Source of the DNA: Isoetes taiwanensis | Lineage: Eukaryota > Streptophyta > Lycopodiopsida > Isoetales > Isoetaceae | DNA length: 64,000 nucleotides | Direction of reading: 5' to 3' | NCBI GenBank assembly: GCA_021234155.1 | Contig: JAJEKV010000070.1 | Location: forward strand, 5,713,311-5,777,310 | Program-made: the position numbers and the translations under genes | Shown: positions 1-11,275 of the stretch, piece after piece | Position numbering within the stretch: position 1 is the stretch's first letter | How the letters are laid out: every line of letters begins with the position of its first letter | The notes under the pieces: model-generated | Databases searched by the model: none | Told to the model about the DNA's origin: nothing | Seen by the model: only the letters and a program-made list of their open reading frames with translations

Positions 1-60
1 ATTTAAGCCATTTCACTCTCGGGTCACGGAGGGCAACCCTCCGTGCGCAGCACCTTGTTT
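1..60. repeat. 60-bp hairpin-containing repeat, copy 1
   Basis: These 60 bases recur without a mismatch at 4365-4424. The core at 25-45 is a perfect inverted repeat, CACGGAGGG-CAA-CCCTCCGTG (9-bp stem, 3-base loop). The copy may extend upstream of the window. On its right it runs directly into the polypyrimidine tract, whereas the other copy runs into an LTR-like repeat. It may be the conserved end of a repeat family, but which family is unknown. Confidence 0.85.
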
Positions 61-896
61 TATGTGCCCTTTTTCCTATTTTCCCCACCCTCTTCTTCTT
101 TTCCTTTTTCCCTTTTCCCTATTCCCATTTTTCTTTTGTATTTTCTTTTTTCCCATACTCTTTTTCCCTTCCTTTTTTTCCCTTTCCTCACCCTTTTCCT
201 CTTCCATTTTTCCTATGCCCTTTTTCCCCTTCCTCTTTTCCATTTCCTTCTCCCTTTTCCTCGTTCCCTTTTTCCCTTCTCTTCCCCCCTTTTCCTTTCC
301 TTCTTTTTTCATCCTTCCCCTTTTCCCCGCGCCCTTTTCCCCTTTCCTTTTCCTTTTCTCTTTCCCTTTCAATTTTCCCATGCCTTTTTCCATTCCTTTT
401 TTTCCACCTTTTGCCCATTTTCCTCCTTTCCCCATGATATTCCTCATTTCCGCTTTCCTTATTCCCCTTTTTCTTTTTCCCCTCTTTCCCGCTTTCCCGA
501 GCCCTTTTCCCCTTCCTCTTTTTCATTTCCCTCTCCATTTTCCTCGTGCCCTTTTTCCCATCCCTTTTTTCCTTTCCGCCTCCCTTTTTTCATTTTCTAT
601 TTTCCTATGCCATTTTTTGCTTCTCTCCATCATTTTTCTCTTCCCCTTTTTCCCTTTCGTTTTCCTCCTTTTCTCATCCTTTCCCTCTTCCCCTTTTCCT
701 GTTGCCTTTTCTCCCTTCCGTTTCCTCCCTCCGCCTTTTCTTTTCTCCTATTCTTTCCCTTTTCCTATGTTATTTTTTCTTTTCCTCACCCTTTCCCTCT
801 TTCCTTTTTTCCCATGCTTTTTTCCCTTCCCTTTTTCCACTTTCTATTTTTCCCTTTTCCTCGTGCCTTTTTACCCTTTTGTCCTCCCTTTCCCCT
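58..896. repeat. Polypyrimidine tract (C/T-rich on plus)
   Basis: About 840 bases are almost pure C and T on the plus strand, built from irregular blocks like TTTTCCC and CCTTTTTCC with sparse A or G. Several long open frames on both strands are by-products of this composition (Phe/Pro/Ser/Leu on one strand, Lys/Glu/Gly on the other) and are not genes. Blocks such as CCTCGTGCCCTTTTTCC recur every several dozen bases, which points to a degenerate minisatellite origin. Confidence 0.9.
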
Positions 897-3800
897 TAAG
901 AGATCAAAGCGATGATCAATCACGGTGGCGAGAAGTTGTGCGCTAAATCTTGGCCTTCGGATACAGTCTAATAATCTTAGCCATCGAAATTAGGGCATGG
1001 TCCATTACTTACGCTATAACATTATAATATAAGATTCTTAAAATAAGTTTAATAGAGCAACTTAGGCATTGCAACATAAGCAGCATGAGAAGTCAACTTT
1101 GAAATTCTGATTGCAGCTTCAGATCTTGACTGTGACATGAGAAGCTTGGTCTCTCCCACAGCTATTCTGTTGAAATTTGATACTAGCAAAGCAGGTGATG
1201 CCGCAGAAGACAACATGGATAGCATGATCTCACAAGTTCACAGGTTGATCTAAGCAGTCCATCAAACTATTCTCTATTGAAGATGTCCATCACTATATCC
1301 CGACTACATGTACATTATACATCATAAGCTTATGCTGAAGGTACCCTATACAATTACAGAAATGAAAAGTTGAAGAGATCCATCCTTTTTGTTGCTATTT
1401 CAACTATATAGAGAGCATATTCCTCTCCAAATATAGTTGCATATTATATTTGATCTGGAGGTTGATACTATGCATGTGGTAGCAGTTTGACATGGCGGGA
1501 AAAAAGCCCAACTATATGGCAGGAACTGACAGCAAAATTACGACCAAAAGCCTCAAGGTGACGGACCATGATCATAATGAACATGAGAATTTTGGGTCAG
1601 AAAAGAAGAACTCAATATTGAAATCAAGATTAAATCATGACAATTTAAAGAATTAAAAGCTTGAAGTTTTACATGAAAAAAGGAGAAGAAGCCTTCTTCT
1701 CTAAGGAATTTCAGAGAGAGCAATTTATTTGCAGAATAGCCATAATATGTCAGGAGCAGTTGCAATCATGAACCAGAAAGCAAATACTGGATTTATAATC
1801 CGGATTCAGAAGCTTGGGCTTAAAAGGAATGGTTTATTAAAAACTGAAATTTAATGAAGCTTGGGCAACAGACTATGAATGGTTTATTAAAAACTGAAAT
1901 TTAATGAAGCTTTAACGAAACTTGACATTAAAATCAACAAATAAAACAGCATGGGAAAGGTACCTGGAGTATGTCGACAAATGAACTGCCTTGAAGAGGA
2001 TTCTGTTAAAATGACAGTGGACACAAGAACAGCGACAATCAGGAGCTGGCGCCAAAATAATTGTTGTTTTGTGCTTTGTGCCAAGATCCTCTTCGACGTG
2101 TCGACAAAATAGTAAACGGCAATTACATTACCGAGCCACATCCCCTGATAGTTAGCGGGCAAGCCGGAATGCACACGTCTGCAAGGGAAGAAGAATTGTC
2201 GGGCTCCAATCGAATCATGTGCTGAGGCAATTTTAATGACGTGTAAGCTTATTATTTGAAAACCCCTAACTGCCACCTCCTAAATTCCATAAGTGGAATC
2301 TAGGCCTTAGAAACTTTCTTCTCCTTATATTCTTTAAGCTTTTTACCAGAGCCGTAAAATTACTGGCTATGGCTGGCTAACTAATTGGGAGAGTCACGCT
2401 TGGATGTTCAGATAGTCAGAATGGAAAATTTATTGCTCTACATAAGGAGTTTCTGTTAAATGCAAAAGGATGTAGGTTCTCTACTTGCCTCCAATTCAAG
2501 GTTCTAAAATTTTCCATTGTTAGTGAGGTATGTTGTTTTTCAAAATAATTGAACAATAAAAAAGGTCAGTATGAAGCATACCTGAACGTACCATTACTAT
2601 GGTGCGTATGAATTCATTAGGTTTAGCCAACCCGGCCATGGCTTAGCGATCTCGTAGGCAGCTTGCCGAGGAAATACTGCAAGAAACTTTGCAATCGTAA
2701 AGAATGGACATTTTACAAAAAGCATCTTACAGAGAGCCTATGGTTTTTCAATTCGTAATTGCATGTCTATTATAGCTATGGTCAGAGCAAACAGTTGTAT
2801 CTTTCTAAGAATGTCTCGGAAAAGCCTACATTTTTTCCAATCCGTAATTTCATAGCTATGATCAGAGCAAACAGTTGTGTCTCCCTAAATCACTCTAAAT
2901 TGCCAATGTCTATAATAATCATGTTAATATGTAGTCAACAATCAGACCTTGAGAAAGCGAGAAGTGTGGAGCATTGGCTCACATGTGTTGAGCAGATGAT
3001 AAAGATACACAGTATGAATGGATAGATTTCCAGCTAGTGAAAGGGAGGGCCATAAAACATAATGAATGCAACTATAAAGAGTTGGAGTGCGTTTTGAAGC
3101 AAATCAGCCTTTCAAACTAGCCAACTTGCATCAATTAATGGTTTAGTAGAAGTAGATGATTTTGAATTGCGTGTGTTGTTTAACTCTTCTTCAAACAGAT
3201 CACATTGCATGAACATGTGCTCCAAAGTGTGGTGCAGCTCCTTAAACAAGACGTATAGGATATAATGGCATTTCTTTCCGTGGTTTGTAGTATTTTAGAA
3301 AAGCTTTGTAGCTAAGGTTATTGTTATATCATAGAATATAAGAAGTAAATTGTTACTCCTAGGCAAGCAACGTGATTACGATTTCTTTGCCATATGTTTG
3401 ACATCGCCAAGTTCTAAACAACCACATTGGCTTGAAGAAAATGCTAGAAACAAAAACATAGATTCATGATACAAGCCTTGGCAAAGAAAATGATTGTGGG
3501 TCATTCATTAAGAAGGCAGTTTTACATAGCTGGGATTATTTTAAATACTTTATTTAAATCGGTGCCTTTAAATACAGTTATGATGGTTATGATATATGGA
3601 GTAAGTATAAATAAAGTTATCTGGCTAATAATTAGAGTACCTTATAGATTGTAAAGGCCTCTTGGATGTAATATATTCATTGTGAACATGAATACTCATG
3701 GATGGTGGTTGCTTCATGGCTATCTCTTAGACATTATAATTACACTTTGGTATACTTAGGGGTTCAAATCCCACATATTCAAGATCGGCTTCCACGCCAT

Positions 3801-4364
3801 TCAAAATTGAGAGATATACTCTACCATAAAATGTCGAACATTAATAATGGATTCAACCTTGTAGTTTTAGAACCAAACAAATGTCTGCACACTGGGGTGT
3901 CTCATTTTCGATGTCCCTTTTGTCCCCCAATTTAGTACTAAAATCAATAATGGTGGTTGGAAATCTTGGAGGCAATTTCAAATTTAGAAAACAAAAATAG
4001 CAATAAAAAATCGAATTCCTTGAATCTTGGAGAACCGGGCTACAGTGCGTGCATGTGTTGAGCCCTGATAAAGAAAATTAAAACACCAACGAAATCATCA
4101 TTCTTGCTTCTCGTCTTTCGACATGTTCAAGGTTTGAATGGAACCAATCGATTGTGTTTCTTTTTCCTATTTGCAACATTCAATTTGTGAGTTATTAGCG
4201 TATTTGAATGCCTTGCCTTATGAATTGTGAATTGGGCATGGAAATAGCATTCCACTGATATGTTTGAGTCCAGTCCCCTAAGGGGAAAACCCTCATCCAT
4301 GTGGGTTTGTGGCATATTCCAAGTATATGTCAGTATATGCTCGAAAACATGACTTTGAAGTGTG
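897..4364. other. Non-coding stretch, no gene recognised
   Basis: AT-rich sequence with only short open frames. None of them resembles a known family. The longest is a 129-codon frame at 1887-2276 on minus, which lacks domain motifs and overlaps a tandem repeat. A local duplication of about 90 bases lies around 2745-2890 (shared phrase 'agagcaaacagttgt'). Confidence 0.6.
1827..1912. repeat. Short tandem duplication, 36 bp, period 50
   Basis: A 36-base string beginning GAATGGTTTATTAAAAACTG occurs at 1827-1862 and again, identically, at 1877-1912, with 14 bases between. It has no coding role. Confidence 0.9.
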
Positions 4365-4424
4365 ATTTAAGCCATTTCACTCTCGGGTCACGGAGGGCAA
4401 CCCTCCGTGCGCAGCACCTTGTTT
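4365..4424. repeat. 60-bp hairpin-containing repeat, copy 2
   Basis: Identical to bases 1-60, including the 9-bp stem. It abuts the left 789-bp LTR-like repeat, only about 10 bases away. Confidence 0.85.
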
Positions 4425-4433
4425 CTTTTGGAA

Positions 4434-5222
4434 TGGCATGAGCTTGGAGTTTAGACATGTGGTGAGTATAGGGTATATGTGGGCAATCCAAGGGTGACGT
4501 GGCATAGGGTGACTTGGCATGTGATGACTTGGCAAAACTTTTCCCCTAGTCAAAAACTTTGTGCGATGAAAAAAGTGATGTGTGATGAGGTGGACAACTT
4601 TGGTGAGGTGGATGATGACGTGGCATGGCAAGTTCATCAAATGTAAATTTGGACAATGGTTTAGACCATGTTTTGAGCTTATTTTTTGCACATGCAACTT
4701 GATATTGAAAATGTGGGTTCTTTCTCTCTCTTTTTTACTTAGAGAGAGAATGTGCCATTTTGACCAATGGTAGGTCAATTTTGTACGGATTTTTTGTGTC
4801 TCAAGTGAATGGAGGGTATTTCAAGGGTGTGTGAGAAGTTTTTGACTAGGGAAAGAGTTTGAACCATATTGGGGTGTGCATAGGGGTGGAGGCAAGTGAA
4901 GTGAGAGAAATAGAGGCAAAGGGTGCTCTAAGCATAATTTATGCCCAAGAATTTAAACTTGAGTGAACATCTTACTTGTCAAAGGGGTCTTCTTATCTTG
5001 ATATTGCCATGAAGCTTCCTTGAGTTGACCTTGCCTTCCTTCTTGTGTGACTTTGACTTTTTCACCTTAAATCCTTTCTTGTGATGCTTCAAATGAAAGT
5101 CCTTGCTTGGTTCTTCAGCTCGAGCTCTTGTGTTGACTTGGTCCATGCACATGTTTCAACAAGTTATCAGCCATCAATGTGAAATGCTATTTGCTCTTCT
5201 ATGCTCCCAAATCATGGCAGCA
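4434..5222. repeat. LTR-like direct repeat, left copy
   Basis: This 789-base sequence starts TGGCATGAGC and ends ATGGCAGCA (TG...CA). It is repeated in the same orientation at 13,745-14,533 with equal length and roughly one difference per 60-80 bases by eye. The pair brackets the Ty3/gypsy pol region, as LTRs would. Against that, I see no primer-binding site next to the inner edge of the right copy, no polypurine tract at the inner edge of the left copy in the orientation gag-pol needs, and no 5-bp target duplication. They may instead be two solo LTRs or another repeat. Confidence 0.6.
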
Positions 5223-5347
5223 TCATGCTAAAAAAAAGGAACAAACTGGTTTTCCAGCCCCTTTTCTTTCGAAGGCACTTTTTTAAGTAGGTTGCCTTGG
5301 ATGGGAAGGTGATAGGCAATCCCATCGATCCGAGACATCGGATCGCC

Positions 5348-5678
5348 ATTCTAGAATGGGACGAGCATGCATGTTTTGCATGCATGCGGGCGGCGCATGC
5401 TCGTTCTGGTTGGGAGTTCGCTATTTTAGGCGTGTTTCTGCTTCGACTTCTCATCGGCGCTTCCTCTTCTCTCTCAGCAGTAGCTTATTCTCTTTGAATT
5501 GTTTCCAGGCAGGGGAGGGGCTTCTTCCTGCCTGGTTTGGCCAATTTGGCGTTTTTCATGTTTGCCCTTTCGCCTTTAGCCTTCATCCCGTGACCTTCGG
5601 CCCTCGATCCTAATTTGTTAAGGAAGTCCTTTGGTATTCGGGCGGTTTGTTGAGTTTTATCGAGTCCCATTCTAGAAT
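5348..5678 (-). repeat. Inverted-end module A
   Basis: The 331-base unit starts ATTCTAGAATGGGACGAG and ends CGAGTCCCATTCTAGAAT, so its ends are inverted repeats. It contains CATGCATG-rich sequence and a polypyrimidine/purine patch (AGGCAGGGGAGGGGC). It is followed by a 27-base linker (ATCGATCCGAGACATCGGAT...), also present before the module, and then by module B. Related modules lie at 43.5-53.1 kb in the opposite orientation. Confidence 0.75.
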
Positions 5679-5705
5679 CCCATCGATCCGAGACATCGGA
5701 TCGCC

Positions 5706-6329
5706 ATTCTAGAATGGGACGAGCATGCATGTTTTGCATGCATGCGGGCGGCGCATGCTCGTTCTGGTTGGGAGTTCGCTATTTTAGGCGTGTTTCTGCT
5801 TCGACTTCTCATCGGCGCTTCCTCTTCTCTCTCAGCAGTACCTTATTCTCTTTGAACCCACCCTCCCCCCCTTCTTTGGTATTGTATTTATCGCGTGGCA
5901 CGCGCATAATCAGCCCCTCCACACTGGGAGGTTTGTTTTGTCTTGTTGTTTTGTTGGTGATGTGCGTACAGTGTTAGCGGTTTACATCCGCTTCGACTTT
6001 TCCATTCGTGGGTTTTGGGAGCGATTTTATGCCTTACGCTTGTCCAGCCCCTTGCCGGGCTTATCACTAGGGTTTTTCCTCGAAAACCCGAAAGGGCGGG
6101 GTTTTTTAATCCCGGTGATAAGCTTTCTACAGTACACTAGCCCGATCTCTATTAGCATTGTATTTTGTTGGGGTCCAAATGATATAATTGGATTTTCCCT
6201 TTATTTTTATGGGTAGTTCGCGATGTGTGCGCTACCCACTATCCACCATTGTAGAAAATCTGCTGAGATGAATGAGAAGCAAGTCTAAGTCGGGCGGTTT
6301 GTTGGTTTCATGCGAGTCCCATTCTAGAA
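5706..6329 (-). repeat. Inverted-end module B
   Basis: The first 155 bases match module A nearly exactly and the last 45 match the end of A. The middle is about 290 bases longer. The extra sequence includes an inverted repeat at 6059-6122 with arms GCTTATCAC and GTGATAAGC. Both ends carry the ATTCTAGAA box. Confidence 0.7.
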
Positions 6330-6336
6330 CCTATGG

Positions 6337-6765
6337 AATTTTGGAAATGGAGATGAATGCAAGTTTTGTGGAAATGGCCAACTAGTGAAGGATGGTCATG
6401 GAATTTGCTGGTGCATCTGCATGACAATTGAAGAAAGAATTAGAGATACTTGTATCTTCAACCAGCTTGCCTTTGGTGTGAAGGTGATTGGCAACTTTAG
6501 GGTCCCGAAAGTGATGCAAATGAGTGCAAGTTTTGGTGGAAATGGCCATCTTATGAAGGATGGAATTGAACCGCCGATGCACCTCGCATGACACTTGATA
6601 ATGGCATTAGAAACTCTTGTGCTCACAAAGAAGGTGCTTTTGTGAGAAGGTGATTATCAACTTTTCGTGGATTTGAGTGATGTAAAAGAATGCGCACTTC
6701 AATGGTAAAGGCCACTTGGTGAGGAGTGAAAATGGATCTCGCCGGTGCACCTGCATGGAAATCAA
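6337..6765. repeat. Minisatellite, ~160-bp unit, ~2.7 copies
   Basis: Three degenerate units share landmarks in order: GTGATG, TGGAAATGGCCA, TGAAGGATGG, a TGCA(C/T)CTGCATG box, AGA-ACTTGT, and AAGGTGATT. Unit starts are near 6345, 6510 and 6675. Open frames on both strands here simply follow the repeat. Confidence 0.75.
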
Positions 6766-7050
6766 GTGTATGTTATAGTTGAACCTCAGATTCTCTGGTC
6801 TTTGTCCGAGAACCGAAGCTTGATTGTTTTCCTCAAACCTATTTGCTATTTAATACTAACTGACAAATAACACAGCAATTTAACCACATTTGCAATGCTA
6901 ATCCCGCTTAACACCTAAGAGTAGATTAATCTAGTCTAACCTACATTATGTGGCTGATGTAAATTCATTCAAAAGAATTAGGCAACTGTGGCTTTGTTGC
7001 CGCATTCTTCAAATGCAAAGACATTGATAGGGTTGAGCAATTCATGTCCG

Positions 7051-8379
7051 TCATAAAGTGATTTTAACCAATATGAGTCTTTTTCCCGCAATTCCAATTA
7101 CCTCATAAGGACCTTCCCATAGATTCTCAAATTTGGCCGCTACTTTCTCTCTAGCTTTGTTCCATTTCAGCACAAGTTCCCCAGCTTTCAAACTCCCTTG
7201 CAATTTGGGAGCTGCTTTAAATGCTGCTACATCTCTTGCTTTCTTCAGCTGTATTGCATTCTCAGCTTCATACCTGTGTTCTTCCAGTTGCATCAATTTT
7301 GCCAGTCTGTCCCTGTGAGCTTCTTCCATTTCCATGTTAATTTTATAGGCCAGCCTAAGTGAGGGCAGCTCAAGTTCAATAGGTAAAATGGCTTCAATCC
7401 CATAGACTAGGCTAAAGGGGGTGTGTTTGGTGGCAGACTTTGTAGTAGTTCTGTAAGCCCAAAGTGCATCATAGAGTTTCATATGCCAGTCTTTTTTTGA
7501 CACTGCTATAGTTTTTTGTAAGATGGACTTCAGGACCTTGTTGGTGGATTCAGCTTGGCCATTGCCTTGGGGGTAATAGGCTGAGCTTTTTGTATGTTTC
7601 ACCTTGAGGGTGTTTAGCAATGTGGCAATGACATCATTCATAAACTGAGTGCCCCTGTCAGAGATGATTTTTAATGGAATTCCAAACCTTGCACATATGC
7701 TCTCATGAAGGAATCTGGCAGTGGTTAAAGAATTTGCTTGCCTTAATGGAACAGCCTCAGCCCATTCGGTGAAATAGTCAGTAGCCACTAAGATATATTC
7801 ATGCTGAGCAGAAGAAGGTAGGTCTATAGGTCCTATAAAGTCTAACCCCCAAACTTGGAAGGGTCCAAGAGATATTATGGCTATGAGAGGTGCTGGTTGC
7901 AGGATTCTTTTGCCAAAAACCTGGCACTTGTGGCAACATTTGATGATGTTATAGCAGTCTCTGAATAAGGATGGCCAATAGTAACCTGACCTCAAAATCT
8001 TCTTTGCTGTTGTATCTGCTGCATAGTGCCCTCCACATACTCCTTCATGGCAAGCTTCAAGAACCAACTTGGCTTCATCTTTATCCACACATCTCATCAG
8101 CACTCCCTCTTTGTTAACCCTACACAACATGTCATCTATTAGCCTAAATTTACCACATTTTTCTTTGAACCTTCTTAATTGGCTGGAGTTCATGTTTGCT
8201 GGCACTTCTTCAGTCTCCAAATATCTCCTGATGTCCTTTTGCCAATCCTGCTCTTCAATGCTGCTCATGACTAGGCTACAGTTATTATCAGCCTCTGAGT
8301 CTCCTATTCCCACCTGGTCTTCATGTTCAAAAAACACGTTAGGTAGATATGCACTCGGGTCATTGACCAGACTTACCAC
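7051..8379 (-). pseudogene. Ty3/gypsy integrase (N-terminal frame broken)
   Basis: The 442-residue frame has the zinc-binding HHCC region (HEGVCGGH followed by KCCHKC) at about residues 108-155. The catalytic core DDE residues are visible: D in WGLDFIGP, D in ISDRGTQF and E in GNGQAEST. The C-terminal part ends in a GPYEVIGIAG-type domain typical of gypsy integrases. Its function in the family is insertion of element cDNA into the genome. Upstream, between 8380 and 8502, the expected RNase H-integrase linker is interrupted by stops (remnant RWACKVQAYDI), so it is not continuous with RT. No chromodomain is evident at the C-terminus. Confidence 0.93.
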
Positions 8380-8502
8380 TTTGATGGTGATATCATAAGC
8401 TTGTACTTTGCATGCCCATCTTCATATTTTGGCTTTGGTTTGTTTTTTTGCAAAAAGAAGAGCCATGGGATTTTGTTTCATTGAGACCAATAACTTGCTA
8501 TT

Positions 8503-10635
8503 CTAGAAAATATGGCCTTGCCTATCAATTAAAAATATCAGGGCTGCTGCACTTTTCTCAAGTCTGGAATATCTCAACTCTGTGTCAGACCATACCTTGC
8601 TTGCAAATGTTATTATCATTTCATCCTGAAGCAATGCTGCTCCTATGGCTCTATTGGTGACACTTATATAAGCTTGGAATGGTTTCTTGGGATCAGGTGG
8701 CTTTAGTAGAGTGGATTCAGCTATAGCTTGAATTATTTTTTCAAAGGCATGCTGATGTTCTTCAGTCCATTGGACCTGGATATACTTGCTCTCATGTTTG
8801 GAAAACTTACCTATTTTGGTCAGATTTGAGATAGGACTTGTGGTGTGAGAAAAGTGTGGTATGTACATCCTCAGAAAGCTTGTCATCCCTAAAAAACTTT
8901 TTACCTGCTTGATGGTTTTGGGTGTGAGTTTCTTTAAAGCATCAACCTTGCTCTCAGCAACTTGTATCCCTTGTGTTGAGACTTCATGCCCTAGCAGGTC
9001 TCCTTTTGAGCACATAAATAGACACTTCTTTGGATTCAGATTCACTCCTCCCTTTCTGCACAGAGAAAAAACCTTAGTGAGATAAGCAAAATGATCATTT
9101 AGCAAGGTACCTAAGCATAGATCATCCAGAAATACTCTGAACTGATCTGAGGGCATGTCTTTGAATATGGTGTCCATTGCTCTTTGGAATGTAGCTGAGG
9201 CATTCATGAAACCAAATGGCATTCTCTTCATTGCATAGGTTCCCCAAGGAGTGATAAAAGCTGTTTTTGCTTGATCTTCTTCTCTTATGCTGATTTGATT
9301 GAAGCCTGAGAATACATCTAGGAATGAATAGATTTCCTTCCCTGCAACTGCATGTAAAACTTGCTCCAAGAAGGGTAAGGGATAACAATCCTTGATGCTG
9401 GCTTTGTTTAGACCCATATAGTCAATACAGATTCTTATGATTTTATTTTTTTTCTCCACAGGAACAATACAGGACAACCACTCTGGATTCACTATTTCAC
9501 TTATGACACCTGCACTTTCCATTTTGCACAACTCCTCCTTAATCAGATCTAACAAGGCAACATTAATTCTCCTGAGCTTTTGCACTACAGGTTTCACATC
9601 TTTTTTAACTTTAATTTCAAACTCACATACTTTCCTATCCACTCCTACAAGTTCATTGTAATCCCAAGCGAACACATCTTTCCAATCATCAAACATTTGA
9701 GTCACCTTACTTCTACTTTCCTCTTTAAACAAATCTCCTACAAACAATGTTCTTTCTTTACCACTTTTTTCAATCTTCAACTCTTTTACCTCTTTTTCAG
9801 CATTGGCATTGATGACCAATATGGGGTGTAGCTGTCTCAAGTCTTCTTCTTCCAGTTCCTCTTCCTTGACAGCTCCTTCTGCTAAATGCTCGAGCAGAAC
9901 ACTTTTGCAAAGTGCATCAGTTTCCTCATTAAGATCTCTGGAAATATGATTTAGTTCCCATCTCTCAAAGTCTGCTAACTCCTTCAGAGCTTCATCTCTG
10001 AAGACCATCATATCCTCATGTTTGGCTTGATATTCCCCTAATATTTGCCTGCAAACCAATTGAGAGTCTCCAAATATCACAATGTTAGTCACTCCTAGGT
10101 GTTTGGCCTCTTGCAATCCAGCTATCATAGCCTTGTACTCTGCCATGTTTGAAGTAGTGTTAGGATAGATCCTACCAACTTTTGCAAGCAGCTTACAGTT
10201 ATGATCTTTGATAATAGCAGCAGAGGATGCAATGCTCAGCTTTTTTGAAACTCCTCCATCAAACCATAGAAAGGTGAAACCCTTTATACCTGGTGCAGTA
10301 CTTTCCTTAGTTGGCTTGGACTCAACATCTGCTGCAGCTATTGAAAACTCATATTCACCACACAGGTTAGTAACCAACAAATCTTCTTCAATAAAGTTCA
10401 ATGACTCAAACTCTCCAAGCTTATTGAGCAGTGTGACAGTTTTCTTGCCATCAGATATGGTAAACTCTCCCTTTGACCAAATTGGTCTTGCATCAACAGT
10501 AGATAGCCATCTTCTACCCAATAACAGATCATAGATATCAGTTTTTTCATCAACTCCTTCAAATGCAACTACCACAAAGCTTGCAGCAACTTTTATTCCT
10601 CCCACATCAATTGGGATGTTGCTCAAAGACACCAA
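8503..10635 (-). pseudogene. Protease end, extra RNase H, reverse transcriptase, RNase H start
   Basis: This 710-residue open frame contains, in order: the tail of the aspartic protease (YDLLLGRRWL, about residue 37); a complete RNase H-like domain at about 120-265 with its acidic residues in WFDGGVSKK, NMAEYKAM, FGDSQLVCR and EETDAL; reverse transcriptase at about 370-545 with LDVFSGFNQI, PFGFMNASATFQ and the active-site box FRVFLDDLC; and the first part of the gypsy RNase H (AYISVTNRAIGAALL, about 665), which ends in a stop. The active box reads FLDD rather than the usual YLDD/YVDD. The unusual point is an RNase H before RT as well as after it. The frame starts in the protease because of a one-base shift near 10,640. 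Confidence 0.93.
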
Positions 10636-11215
10636 TTGGATTGATTCTAGAATTGGAAAAAGATTTAAGCACTATAGGTGCCTTTTTGTCAACTTCCAAG
10701 CCACATGATTTCATTATGTGGTGAGGCATTACATTAAGTGGAGAGCCCCCATCAAGAAGTACTTTAGAAAGCAGATTTTTTCCTAACCTAGCTTCACATG
10801 TAAAGGCACCAGGATCATATTCATTCTGCACAAGCATTTGCTCACTAATATGATTTGCAAAGATTATCTGCTCCTCTTGAGAGAGATTGACTTGATCTTC
10901 TTTTGTTAAGTCCATAATCTTGTTTCTATAGGATGGGGCAATTTTTAGCAAAGTTAGCAAGTCTACACTCACCTTAGCATTTTTCATTAGACACTCAAAG
11001 TCATCACTTTCTTTCTCTCTCTTAGTAAACTTTTGATTAGGAGGGAGGGGTACAACCCGATTTTTTCTCGCCATTTTTTCTTTGATTACCTCAGCTCCTT
11101 TGTTGGTTGAAGCAACTTCCTTGTTTTGCATAGCTTTTGTATGCATAAATGCCCATGATTTCCTCTTCTTGATCTTCCCGCATAAACCTGATTGAAGTGC
11201 TAATGTCAAGAGCAA
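10607..11215 (-). pseudogene. Gag C-terminus / aspartic protease
   Basis: The 202-residue frame has a basic linker and then LLDGGSPLNVMP at about residue 155, the active-site loop of a retroelement aspartic protease in the DGGS form used by several plant gypsy lineages. It would cleave the Gag-Pol polyprotein. The domain's second half lies in the next frame (from 10,635), so a frameshift splits it. The upstream stretch, 11,216-11,275, separates it from gag by another shift. Confidence 0.85.
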
Positions 11216-11275
11216 ACCTAATCAGAGAAGTTTCAGGGCCAATCTGCTAGGTGCACTTGGCTCAAAGACTTTTGG

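Noticed and set aside
43-946. Several 115-294 codon frames on both strands
   Set aside because: They lie in the polypyrimidine tract. The composition is Phe/Ser/Pro or Lys/Glu/Gly only, all frames stay open together, and there is no domain.
1887-2276. 129-codon minus frame
   Set aside because: No domain, AT-rich, partly over a tandem duplication, no ATG context or conserved pattern.
6059-6122. Hairpin GCTTATCAC...GTGATAAGC as an rRNA or tRNA piece
   Set aside because: No tRNA or 5S landmarks; it belongs to module B.
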